This document shows positions 1-7,716 of a stretch of DNA of 64,000 bases, in pieces. The stretch's first letter is position 1. Every line of letters begins with the position of its first letter. The stretch comes from Corticicoccus populi. GTDB lineage: Bacteria; Bacillota; Bacilli; Staphylococcales; Salinicoccaceae. Location of the stretch: positions 229,236-293,235 of the forward strand of contig NZ_JBHUOQ010000005.1 in the NCBI RefSeq assembly GCF_042686195.1, given 5' to 3'. Under the pieces are notes generated by a model. It ran no database searches and was not told the DNA's origin. It worked only from the letters and a program-made list of their open reading frames with translations. Position numbers and translations under genes: made by a program.

Positions 1-1
1 A

Positions 2-679
2 TTTAAAGCGATGGATAAGGACAGAGAATCTTATTTCTTTATCGATGTTCAGGCACGCGGAGAATATCCGGGCTACGCGAAACGTTTCTTAAAGGAGAAC
101 AATATCACACTTGATATCACTGAAGATGACAAAAAAGTATTAAAAGAAAACACTGTCGATTTCATTTCATACAGCTATTATTCCAGCCGTACAACAAGTG
201 CAGATCCTGAAGTATTAAAAGATATGACTGCCGGAAATGTCTTTGGATCAATCAAAAACCCTTATACAGAAGTGAGTGAATGGGGATGGACTATTGATCC
301 AAAAGGCTTCAGAATCACAACCAACCAGCTTTGGGACAGATATCAGAAACCCTTGTTTGTTGTAGAGAACGGTCTCGGTGCAGTAGATACTGTAAACCCG
401 GACGGCAGTATCGATGATGATTACAGAATTGATTATTTGAATCAGCATTTACACGAACTTCGTGAAGCCATTGAAGACGGCTGTGAAGTCATCGGTTACA
501 CAAGCTGGGGACCGATAGACCTTGTCAGTGCATCCACAGGTGAGATGAAAAAACGCTACGGCTTTATCTATGTGGATAAAGACAATGAAGGCAACGGTAC
601 ACTAAAAAGAAGCAAGAAAAAAAGTTTTGACTGGTATAAAAATGTTATCGCTACAAACGGCGGAAGTATAAAATCGTAA
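2..679 (+). CDS. 6-phospho-beta-glucosidase, GH1 family (5' truncated)
   Basis: C-terminal about 225 residues of a GH1 enzyme, which hydrolyses phosphorylated beta-glucosides brought in by a PTS. The reading frame is open to the window edge, and the Met codon at 11 lies inside conserved sequence, so the true start is upstream of the window. Visible GH1 features are the SYYSSR segment, the catalytic nucleophile motif VVENG at about residue 120, and the W-G-P-I-D-L-V region followed by KKRYGFIYVD near the C-terminus. The KKRYGFIYVD segment and basic tail are typical of phospho-glucosidases (BglA/AscB type) rather than plain glucosidases. A terminator follows directly. The PTS partner cannot be seen. 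Confidence 0.9.
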   Translation, partial: FKAMDKDRESYFFIDVQARGEYPGYAKRFLKENNITLDITEDDKKVLKENTVDFISYSYYSSRTTSADPEVLKDMTAGNVFGSIKNPYTEVSEWGWTIDPKGFRITTNQLWDRYQKPLFVVENGLGAVDTVNPDGSIDDDYRIDYLNQHLHELREAIEDGCEVIGYTSWGPIDLVSASTGEMKKRYGFIYVDKDNEGNGTLKRSKKKSFDWYKNVIATNGGSIKS

Positions 680-716
680 ATTTGAATTACTTTTAATCAT
701 TTAAAATACTCACTTC

Positions 717-760
717 AAAAGAGCAGAAATTCAATTCCAAATGAATCTCTGCTCTTTTAC
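717..760 (+). terminator. Intrinsic terminator after the GH1 gene
   Basis: The arms AAAAGAGCAG and CTGCTCTTTT, extended by AATTCA/TGAATC pairing, form a stem with a short loop and a T tract. It sits about 40 bases after the GH1 stop and separates it from the sortase gene. Confidence 0.85.
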
Positions 761-810
761 TTATCCCGGACCATAAAAATTAACTGTATTTTGAAGGCAG
801 TATTAAACAA

Positions 811-840
811 AGTAATCCATACTGACGTTTAAACCGTATA
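811..840 (+). promoter_or_regulatory. Putative ECF-type promoter of the sortase gene
   Basis: AGTAATCCAT (811-820), exactly 14 bases, then CGTATA (835-840). The same two elements with the same 14-base gap stand before the repeat protein at 3012-3041. If read as a -35 TAATCC and a -10 CGTATA the spacer is 16, within the usual range for ECF sigma factors. The predicted transcript start is about 30 bases before the sortase ATG. Confidence 0.6.
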
Positions 841-877
841 TTATATAATTAATTTAACTGGAAGGTTGGGGATAATT

Positions 878-1540
878 ATGAAAATTTTCTTTTCGCTTAT
901 AATTATAGTTATTATGTCATCCTGTAGTAATGAAAATTCAGATGAGCCACATGAAGCATCACCGAGAGAAAATATACAGATTTCGGACGAAAACAACAGT
1001 AATCTGGATGACAAAGACAGTAATCCGGACGAAGATAACAACGTTTCTTCTCAGGAAAATAAAACACCAGTTGACATTATAAAAGATGAGCGTAACGGGC
1101 TGATTCCTGACAGAATTGTCATTCCAGCTATTAATGTAGATGCCGACGTTCTACATTTAGGGCTTGAGGAAAATGGAGAAATGTCAGTACCGGAGTCCAT
1201 TCATGAAACATCATGGTTTGAACCGGGATATAGCGTGGGTGCACCCGGCAACTCTGTTATTGCCGGACATGTTGATGACCAGGTAACACCCGGAGTGTTT
1301 TACGACCTGCATCTGCTTGAACCTGGAGATGTTATTGAAGTGTATGACAACAACAATAATATGTTAGCCTTTGAAGTCGTTGATAAGTCACTTTATAATG
1401 CAGATGATGCACCTGTTGATAAAATATTTGGATATTCACATAGAAGTAATTTAAATTTAATCACTTGTGAAGGCCCTTGGATTGATGAAATAGAGGGTAC
1501 ACCAAACCGATGGGTAGTTTATTCGGAGCTTATAGAATAA
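878..1540 (+). CDS. Class F-like sortase, predicted lipoprotein
   Basis: A 220-residue sortase, a cysteine transpeptidase that attaches surface proteins through a sorting signal. Residues 1-16 form a lipoprotein signal (hydrophobic stretch, then M-S-S-C with the lipid Cys at 16). An acidic Asn/Asp/Glu-rich linker of about 50 residues follows, then the sortase domain from about 75. The predicted triad is His131 in IAGHVD, Cys197 in LITCEG and Arg211 in PNRWVVY; the pattern resembles class F sortases. An in-frame TTG at 866 is an alternative start, but the ATG at 878 has a G-rich Shine-Dalgarno region before it. Neighbours suggest it anchors the MPNTA protein at 3071-4411. A lipid-anchored sortase rather than one with a transmembrane segment is unusual. 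Confidence 0.85.
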   Translation: MKIFFSLIIIVIMSSCSNENSDEPHEASPRENIQISDENNSNLDDKDSNPDEDNNVSSQENKTPVDIIKDERNGLIPDRIVIPAINVDADVLHLGLEENGEMSVPESIHETSWFEPGYSVGAPGNSVIAGHVDDQVTPGVFYDLHLLEPGDVIEVYDNNNNMLAFEVVDKSLYNADDAPVDKIFGYSHRSNLNLITCEGPWIDEIEGTPNRWVVYSELIE

Positions 1541-1612
1541 TATAAAATTCCCTAATAAATTATTTTATACGTTATAATTATTGAAGAATAAATAATTTAT
1601 GGAGCGTGGTGT

Positions 1613-2194
1613 ATGGTACAAACTGATGAGAAACTGTATGAAATGGTAGAGCTCCGTGATAAAGAAGCCTTTAAAACACTCTATCGGAAATATGAAAAAT
1701 TATTGTTTTCTTACGCTTACAAAATGACCTCTGATACCTCAATTTCAGAAGAAGTCGTGCAGGATGTTTTTATGAAAGTATGGCAGAAAAAAGGTGCATT
1801 TAAACCTGATAAAGGCCGTCTCTCTACCTGGTTGATTACACTAACAAGAAATTCTGTAGTAGATCAACTCCGAAAAAAGAAAGTTGATTTCTCAGAATAT
1901 GAGGAACGTGATTCCATGACTGAATCAGACAAAAATGCTGAGTCACCTACTGAATCAAAAGTCATACAAAATGAAGATTCACATATCATTTCTACTGCAC
2001 TAAAAAACTTAAGCACTGAGCAGCAGCAAATGATTGAACTATTTTATTTTAGAGCACTAACACAGTCACAAATATCAAATGAACTCAACCTTCCACTTGG
2101 AACGGTCAAAAGCAGGCTCAGGCTGGCGTTAAAACATTTGAAGAAACATATTAAAACTAATCAGGAAGGGGGCATTCAGAATGACAATGCATAA
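1613..2194 (+). CDS. ECF-subfamily RNA polymerase sigma factor
   Basis: A 193-residue sigma-70 family protein with only regions 2 and 4. Region 2 covers about residues 12-85 (F-x-x-L-Y-R-K-Y-E start, DVFMKVWQK helix, STWLITLTRN). A linker rich in Glu/Ser separates it from region 4 at about 125-180, with the helix-turn-helix around LTQSQISNELNLPLGTVKSR. GGAG lies 8 bases before the ATG. The gene overlaps the anti-sigma gene by 14 bases, so the two are translationally coupled. No copy of the motif seen at 811 and 3012 was found in the 72 bases before it, so it may be read through from the sortase promoter. Confidence 0.93.
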   Translation: MVQTDEKLYEMVELRDKEAFKTLYRKYEKLLFSYAYKMTSDTSISEEVVQDVFMKVWQKKGAFKPDKGRLSTWLITLTRNSVVDQLRKKKVDFSEYEERDSMTESDKNAESPTESKVIQNEDSHIISTALKNLSTEQQQMIELFYFRALTQSQISNELNLPLGTVKSRLRLALKHLKKHIKTNQEGGIQNDNA

Positions 2195-2906
2195 CAGTCA
2201 CATTAATGTTTTTGATTATTTTAATGGTCATTTAAATAAAGAAGAACGTGAAGCTTTTGAAAAGCATTTAAACGAATGCCCGGAATGCAGAGAACTTCTT
2301 GATGAGCTTCACGAATTAAATCACATATCCATCCAGGATGTTGAATTGGTTGAACCGCCAGAAGGCATGGAAGACCGGATTTTAACCTCTATTTTCGATG
2401 ATGTCGATGAAAATGAAACTGCTTTACCGCAAGATAATATAGTCGAAAATACCAGAAACAAAAAAATGTTTAACCGGGGATGGATAATCGGTCTTGCAGC
2501 CGCGCTTCTTCTGTCACTCGCCGGGAATGCCTACTTTATGTTTTCAAGCAGTACACTTGATGATAATGTAATAGAAGTCATTAATATTCAATCAGAAGAA
2601 CAGGAAGAAATGCATGCTGAAGTTGAACTCCATCAGCTGGATAACGGGCGTCAGGCTGTTTCAGTAGATGCCTATAATTTCACAAATTTAGAACCTGGAC
2701 AAGTATATCAATTATGGCTGATTAAAGATGATGCACCTCATCGTGCAGGTACATTAGTACCAAATGACGAGGGTGAAGTCACTATTCTTTACACTCTGGG
2801 TGATGATGTAGAAGATGTCGACTGGGACCAGCTTGCTGTGACCATAGAAACTTCGCCGCACCACTCACTGCCTGAAGGTGATATTATCATGAGTTCAGAG
2901 ATGTAG
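2181..2906 (+). CDS. Anti-sigma factor, RskA-like with zinc-finger N-terminus
   Basis: A 241-residue single-pass membrane regulator that should hold the preceding ECF factor inactive. The cytoplasmic part carries the ZAS zinc-binding pattern H-x3-C-x2-C in HLNECPEC (about residues 29-36). One transmembrane helix lies at about 97-119. The external part from about 135 is an RskA-type domain with the motif LEPGQVYQLWLI and a Pro-His-His-Ser segment near the end. It starts inside the sigma gene with a strong GGAAGGGGG 8 bases upstream. A terminator follows. The inducing signal is not evident. Confidence 0.9.
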   Translation: MTMHNSHINVFDYFNGHLNKEEREAFEKHLNECPECRELLDELHELNHISIQDVELVEPPEGMEDRILTSIFDDVDENETALPQDNIVENTRNKKMFNRGWIIGLAAALLLSLAGNAYFMFSSSTLDDNVIEVINIQSEEQEEMHAEVELHQLDNGRQAVSVDAYNFTNLEPGQVYQLWLIKDDAPHRAGTLVPNDEGEVTILYTLGDDVEDVDWDQLAVTIETSPHHSLPEGDIIMSSEM

Positions 2907-2940
2907 TACCCTTCATAAAATAACCAAATATATATTTTTA

Positions 2941-2976
2941 AGAGAAGTTAATTCAATTAGCTTCTCTTTTTTTCTT
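2941..2976 (+). terminator. Terminator of the sigma/anti-sigma operon
   Basis: AGAGAAGTTAATT pairs with AATTAGCTTCTCT (one G-T pair) and is followed by a run of seven T. It closes the sigma/anti-sigma transcript before the separate promoter at 3012. Confidence 0.85.
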
Positions 2977-3011
2977 CTAATAAATCACACTTAATTATTT
3001 TTTTAAAATTT

Positions 3012-3041
3012 AGTAATCCATTTCTGAACTTCATGCGTATA
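3012..3041 (+). promoter_or_regulatory. Putative ECF-type promoter of the repeat protein
   Basis: AGTAATCCAT (3012-3021), 14 bases, CGTATA (3036-3041). This matches the element before the sortase base for base in both boxes and in spacing, whereas the intervening 14 bases differ, as expected for a promoter rather than a duplicated segment. Confidence 0.6.
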
Positions 3042-3070
3042 TCTAGTATAAAGCAAAAGGAGATGGAAAT

Positions 3071-4411
3071 ATGGACTACAAAAAATTCTTAACTTTACCA
3101 CTGGTAACAACACTGCTGTTTGTAAATTCAGGTGTTGCATCAGCTGATTCACACCATGAGATGGATGAATTGAACATTCAAACCGAAGCAATTGAATTAC
3201 GTACTTCACTTGATCACCTTTTAACTGAACATGCATTTTTGGCGATTGAAGTGATGAAGAATGGCGCTGACGGCTCCGAAGATTTTGAAAGCTCCGTCAA
3301 TGCATTAAATGCAAATACAGAAGAATTATCTTCTGCAATTGCAGGTGTTTACGGTGAAGACGCTGGAAACTCATTTAATGAAATGTGGACGAATCATATT
3401 GGATTTTTTGTTGATTATGTCGTTGCAGTCACAGAAGAAGATGAAGCTGGACAAGAAGAAGCTTTAGAAGCACTGGGTAAATATAGAGAAGATTTTTCAC
3501 AATTCCTTGAAACTGCAACCGAAGAACGTTTAGAAGCCGAAGCTTTAGCAGAAGGACTGCAAATGCATGTTGACCAATTGGTTGGTGCTTTTGATGCATA
3601 TGTCATGGGAGACTATGAAACAAGCTATAATTATGAGCGTGAAGCAATTCATCATATGCTGATGGTTTCAAAAGGACTTTCCACTGCAATTACTGAACAG
3701 TTTCCTGAGGAATTCAATCATACCCAAGCAGTAACACCTGCCTCTGATTTACGAAGTGAACTTAACTACCTGTTTACTGAACATGCCGGTTTTGCTGTTA
3801 TCGCAATGCAGAATGGTATTGATGGTGCTGAAGATTTCGAAGCATCAGCCATGGCATTAGATCAAAATACTGAAGACCTTACAGCTGCAGTTGAAGATGT
3901 GTACGGTCCTGAGGGTGCAGAGCAATTTAACACATTATGGAGTGATCATATCGGTTATTTCGTTGATTATGTGAACGCCACTGCAGAAGAAGATGAAGCA
4001 GGGAAAGAAGAAGCTTTAGAAAACCTCGCTGATTACCAGGATGAGTTTTCTACTTTTATGGACACTGCTACTGAAGGAAATTTCGCTAAAGACGATCTTG
4101 CAGAAGGACTCGGAATGCATGTGGATCAGTTAATCAATGCTTTCGAAGCATACAACTCAGGTGACTATGCAACTGCATACGATCTAACACGTGAGGCATA
4201 TCACCACATGCTCGGACCGGCAGAAGGACTTACAAACGCAATTGTGATGCAGTACCCTGAAATGTTTGAATCTAATATGCCTGATGAGATGCCGAACACA
4301 GCTGTAAACAACGATAATAATTATTCATTAATCATATTAATAATGGCTGGTATTGTTGCTGCAGGTGCCATTGTTATTACCCAAAAAAGAAGAAACCAAA
4401 AAGTAAAATAG
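3071..4411 (+). CDS. Secreted two-repeat helical protein with MPNTA sorting signal
   Basis: A 446-residue protein of unknown function. Signal peptide 1-25 (cut after ASA). Two tandem repeats of about 170 residues (about 41-215 and 222-395) are strongly alike: each has L-x-T-E-H-A, N-G-x-D-G-x-E-D-F-E, N-T-E-x-L, (N/D)-H-I-G-(F/Y)-F-V-D-Y-V, E-D-E-A-G, M-H-V-D-Q-L and H-H-M-L. The regular Glu/His spacing suggests helical bundles that could bind a metal or cofactor; that is inference. The C-terminus has the layout of a cell-wall sorting signal: MPNTA (407-411), a hydrophobic segment (about 420-436) and a basic tail QKRRNQKVK. With the class F-like sortase just upstream and a shared promoter motif, it is the likely substrate. 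The SD is AAAGGAG. Confidence 0.8.
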   Translation: MDYKKFLTLPLVTTLLFVNSGVASADSHHEMDELNIQTEAIELRTSLDHLLTEHAFLAIEVMKNGADGSEDFESSVNALNANTEELSSAIAGVYGEDAGNSFNEMWTNHIGFFVDYVVAVTEEDEAGQEEALEALGKYREDFSQFLETATEERLEAEALAEGLQMHVDQLVGAFDAYVMGDYETSYNYEREAIHHMLMVSKGLSTAITEQFPEEFNHTQAVTPASDLRSELNYLFTEHAGFAVIAMQNGIDGAEDFEASAMALDQNTEDLTAAVEDVYGPEGAEQFNTLWSDHIGYFVDYVNATAEEDEAGKEEALENLADYQDEFSTFMDTATEGNFAKDDLAEGLGMHVDQLINAFEAYNSGDYATAYDLTREAYHHMLGPAEGLTNAIVMQYPEMFESNMPDEMPNTAVNNDNNYSLIILIMAGIVAAGAIVITQKRRNQKVK

Positions 4412-4482
4412 CTCTCTGACACAGAATATCCGTTAAAGTACCGTTCATGGGGTTGAGACATACCCACTGACTTCCAAACCCA

Positions 4483-4532
4483 AAACCTGCGCCGCACTTG
4501 AGAATGTTCAAGTGCGGCACAGGTTTTATTCC
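4483..4532. terminator. Bidirectional terminator between the repeat protein and aldH
   Basis: A strong hairpin: AACCTG plus GCCGCACTTGA pairs with TCAAGTGCGGC plus CAGGTT around a short loop, followed by TTTATT on the plus strand and by TTTTGGG on the minus strand. It lies between two convergent genes. Confidence 0.85.
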
Positions 4533-4605
4533 TTTCAGATGAAAGGTATATTCTACTTTTATATAACGCCTGATTTCAGTACATCCATAATATTGAACCT
4601 TATAA

Positions 4606-5967
4606 TCAGCGGAGAAACCATTTGAAAATTAAATGTTTCTTTTTAGAGTACGGTGCTGTAGTCAAACGGGCACCTCCAAAGAACCATGTACGCATAACTG
4701 ACTTCTGATTAGAAAAGGCCTCTATACTGTATTTACCGTGGAACTGGCCCATTCCAGAACTCCCGACACCGCCAAAAGGAATATGTTGATTAACCACCTG
4801 CAAAATCACGTCGTTAATCATTGCACCGCCTGAGGGTATGTTTGAAATAATTTCTTCTGCTTTTTTTCGCTTACCTGAAAATACATAACAGGCGAGCGGC
4901 TTTGGATTTTTCGAAATCATATCGTACATTTCATCAATTGATTCATAACCGATAACGGGCAGTATCGGACCAAATATTTCTTCCTCCATTGCTTTAGAAT
5001 CAATTGATGTGATATCTAAAATTGTCGGTTCAATAAATGTCCCCGAACGTTTCCCACCGTAAGCAATATCTTTTTTATGTGCTTGAATAATACTATGCAG
5101 ACGGTCTGCATGGCTCAAAGTCACAATTCTTCCGTAATCTTTTGAATGTACTGCATTTTCACCATACAGCATCTTAATCTCGGTTATCATTGCTTCTATC
5201 AGAGATTGTTTTAATTTATCTGGTACTAAACAGTAATCTGGTGCAATACAGACTTGGCCTGCATTTAAGAGTTTCCCCCATATGATTCGTTTGGCCGCCC
5301 ACTTAATATCGGATGTTTCACACACGATGACCGGACTTTTACCGCCAAGCTCAAGAAGCACAGGAGTGAGATGCTTTGATGCTGACTCCATGACAATCTT
5401 CCCGACTCTCGGGCTGCCTGTAAAGAAGATAAAGTCAAAATGCTGTTCTAATAATTCCGTGGTCGTTTCTGCTCCACCTATCACAACAGACACATATTCA
5501 TCAGAAAAAGCTGTATCAATGATTTCACGGATGACATTACTGATATTAGGTGTGAGTTCAGAGGGTTTTACAACTGCTGTATTCCCTGAAGCAATAGCGC
5601 CTATCAACGGTTCGAACACAGATAAAAACGGATAGTTAAACGGTCCAATAATCAAAACGGTACCATAAGGCTCATAAACTGTATAACTGCTTCTTCCGAA
5701 AAGAAAGAAAGGTGTCTTTTTCTTTACTGGTTTAATCCAACCGTCCAGGGACTTAATAGTGTCTCTGATATTTTTTTTAATAAGTCCCGTTTCTGTAAGC
5801 ATTGTTTCGAATCTGCTTTTACGTAGATCACTTTCAAAAGCGCTATAAAGTTCTCTCTCATGGGTTTTAATCGCTTTTAAAAGTCCACGCAGCTGTTTTT
5901 TCCTCCATGCAGCCGGCAGTGTCTGTCCTGTTTGAAAGAAAATTCTCTGACTCTCTGTTATTGTCAT
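4606..5967 (-). CDS. aldH: Aldehyde dehydrogenase, probable 4,4'-diaponeurosporenal dehydrogenase
   Basis: A 453-residue NAD(P)-dependent aldehyde dehydrogenase. The general base region ELGGKSP and the catalytic Cys in GQVCIAPDY are intact, as is the FTGSPRVGK nucleotide-binding loop. The sequence type is that of long-chain/class 3 enzymes, which in staphylococci includes AldH, the enzyme turning 4,4'-diaponeurosporenal into the carboxylic acid in staphyloxanthin synthesis. Its place at the end of the crt cluster supports that role. The ATG at 5967 is chosen over one seven codons upstream because AGGGAGG lies just before it. A 124-base gap to crtO means it might have its own promoter; none was clear. 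Confidence 0.85.
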   Translation of the reverse strand: MTITESQRIFFQTGQTLPAAWRKKQLRGLLKAIKTHERELYSAFESDLRKSRFETMLTETGLIKKNIRDTIKSLDGWIKPVKKKTPFFLFGRSSYTVYEPYGTVLIIGPFNYPFLSVFEPLIGAIASGNTAVVKPSELTPNISNVIREIIDTAFSDEYVSVVIGGAETTTELLEQHFDFIFFTGSPRVGKIVMESASKHLTPVLLELGGKSPVIVCETSDIKWAAKRIIWGKLLNAGQVCIAPDYCLVPDKLKQSLIEAMITEIKMLYGENAVHSKDYGRIVTLSHADRLHSIIQAHKKDIAYGGKRSGTFIEPTILDITSIDSKAMEEEIFGPILPVIGYESIDEMYDMISKNPKPLACYVFSGKRKKAEEIISNIPSGGAMINDVILQVVNQHIPFGGVGSSGMGQFHGKYSIEAFSNQKSVMRTWFFGGARLTTAPYSKKKHLIFKWFLR

Positions 5968-6091
5968 AATGAACGGCCTCCCTGCCATGAAATTCTAATG
6001 ATCGGTCAAATTATTTTATGTCAGTAACCCTCTGTTCATTCACAACCGTTTCATGAAAGAATGACTTATTACAGAAATGCATTCATAAAAT

Positions 6092-6556
6092 TTAAACATC
6101 TACTCTACTGATCATTCGTTCTATACGCCCACGATTATATCTCTGAACAATGATAAATGGAACATTGGCAAAAACAGCATATAATACATTGATCCACCCT
6201 GCCCATACAGGATTCCATAAAAAGAACAGAAATGCAGGAGGAATCAGTAACCAGTGTGTCAATTCTGCCCGTTTCGTTTCTGCAGAGAAGTGCATAATTA
6301 CATTGATGTTTTTCCCCTTTAGTACTCTCTTATCAAAACTTTTATTTACAATCATCGAACCATCCAGAATATGATCTTTCCACCTTTTAACAAGAAATAT
6401 CCGCTGCCAGATTTGTGTCTTTTTTTCAAATCTGCTGATTTTAAAAATGGACAAATCTTTTAAAAATATATGAAGCGGAATAATAAAACATAAATATGAG
6501 ATTAAAAAATGCAGTAATCCCCAGACTACAATATTGATGATAATTAATAAAATCAC
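6092..6556 (-). CDS. crtO: Glycosyl-4,4'-diaponeurosporenoate acyltransferase
   Basis: A 154-residue membrane protein matching CrtO, which esterifies the glucose of glycosyl-diaponeurosporenoate with a fatty acid, the last step of staphyloxanthin synthesis. Hydrophobic helices lie at the N-terminus (about 2-30) and twice near residues 100-135, separated by a basic loop with W-x-R-I-F-L-V-K-R-W-K-D. It is slightly shorter than the S. aureus protein (about 165). It lies 19 bases behind crtQ and is co-oriented with the whole crt cluster. Confidence 0.88.
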   Translation of the reverse strand: MILLIIINIVVWGLLHFLISYLCFIIPLHIFLKDLSIFKISRFEKKTQIWQRIFLVKRWKDHILDGSMIVNKSFDKRVLKGKNINVIMHFSAETKRAELTHWLLIPPAFLFFLWNPVWAGWINVLYAVFANVPFIIVQRYNRGRIERMISRVDV

Positions 6557-6575
6557 CGAAACAGCCTCTCCTTAC

Positions 6576-7691
6576 CTAAAGTTTTATGTTACGTCCTTTC
6601 CACTTTACACTTTTCAAAACATGGGTCCGAAAAAACGAATAACTGTAAATAAACACAAAAAACATAAAGAATAGTGGGTATATCAAAACCGTCCATCTGC
6701 TGAAGTCCCCTGCACCATGTACTCTTCTGTAAACAGAGATTCCAAATAATATATATGCAGAAAACGCAATTATAATCAGTATTACATCACCATAAATCAC
6801 TGCATATAAAAACGGTATAATGCTTATCAATCCACCCAGTACCCAAAAAATCACTAACATCATTATAAAAGGATGCGTCGACTGTGATGCCGTCGCCAGA
6901 TTTTTCGTCCACCCTTCAATTAAACTTTTTATTCCTTCTGGATACATGCGCAGTGTAAAATACCCATACCCTAAAATATTATTTACTGGCAGGTGATTAC
7001 GTGTAAACAAGTCACTTAAGGCAAAATCATCCATAATTGAATCTTCAGCGGCTTCATGTCCTCCCGACTGAAAGTAGCTTATGCGGTCACATAAAATCAC
7101 AGGTCCAAAAGAACCTGCTGTTTTAAATTTATCACGCCATATGCTGAATACATTCATTCCTGCAATGACAATCACACTAAATACAGCAGAGAGATTTTCA
7201 TAGAATTTTCCTGTCTGGTGATATGGCTGTAAAGATAATATCCCTTTACATTGATAAGTGTGGTAAGTACTCAGAAATTGCTCTAAACTATGCTCAGAAA
7301 CCAACTTAACATCTGCATCTAAAAACAACAGCCATTCACCCTTTGCCTGTATAGCACCTGACGCGCATGCCCTCTGTTTACCAGGCGGCATATCATTTAT
7401 CGGTTGAGCAAGAATCACCTCTGCCCCATAATATTTTGCAACACTTGAAGTATCATCATCAGAGTCATCATCCACTACAATCACTTCATAGTTTTTGAAC
7501 TGCTGCTTCCTTATTGACCTCATCAAAGAAGGCAGTCTTCTTTCTTCATTTCTCGCAGGTATAATAATCGATACCAATGGTATTTCACGACTGCCATGAT
7601 TATTTTTTTCTATGTTCGGCATATAAAACATACACACACTGCTGATATATGCGATTAAAATCATTAATATTATTATAAAAAATATCATCAT
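6576..7691 (-). CDS. crtQ: 4,4'-diaponeurosporenoate glycosyltransferase
   Basis: A 371-residue GT2-type glycosyltransferase that adds glucose to diaponeurosporenoic acid. It has one N-terminal membrane helix (1-22), the GT-A fold start SIIIPARNEE at about 42, the VVDDDSDDD segment, the metal-binding FLDAD motif and several helices in the last third. Length and layout fit CrtQ of staphylococci. It lies between crtP (25 bases upstream) and crtO. GGGTGA precedes the first of two adjacent ATG codons. Confidence 0.9.
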   Translation of the reverse strand: MMIFFIIILMILIAYISSVCMFYMPNIEKNNHGSREIPLVSIIIPARNEERRLPSLMRSIRKQQFKNYEVIVVDDDSDDDTSSVAKYYGAEVILAQPINDMPPGKQRACASGAIQAKGEWLLFLDADVKLVSEHSLEQFLSTYHTYQCKGILSLQPYHQTGKFYENLSAVFSVIVIAGMNVFSIWRDKFKTAGSFGPVILCDRISYFQSGGHEAAEDSIMDDFALSDLFTRNHLPVNNILGYGYFTLRMYPEGIKSLIEGWTKNLATASQSTHPFIMMLVIFWVLGGLISIIPFLYAVIYGDVILIIIAFSAYILFGISVYRRVHGAGDFSRWTVLIYPLFFMFFVFIYSYSFFRTHVLKSVKWKGRNIKL

Positions 7692-7716
7692 TAATTAATG
7701 TCACCCACTTTTACCG

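Noticed and set aside
1541..1612. Autoregulatory ECF promoter directly before the sigma gene
   Set aside because: No TAATCC-like box with the 14-base spacing to CGTATA occurs; the TACGTTATAA there lacks a matching upstream element.
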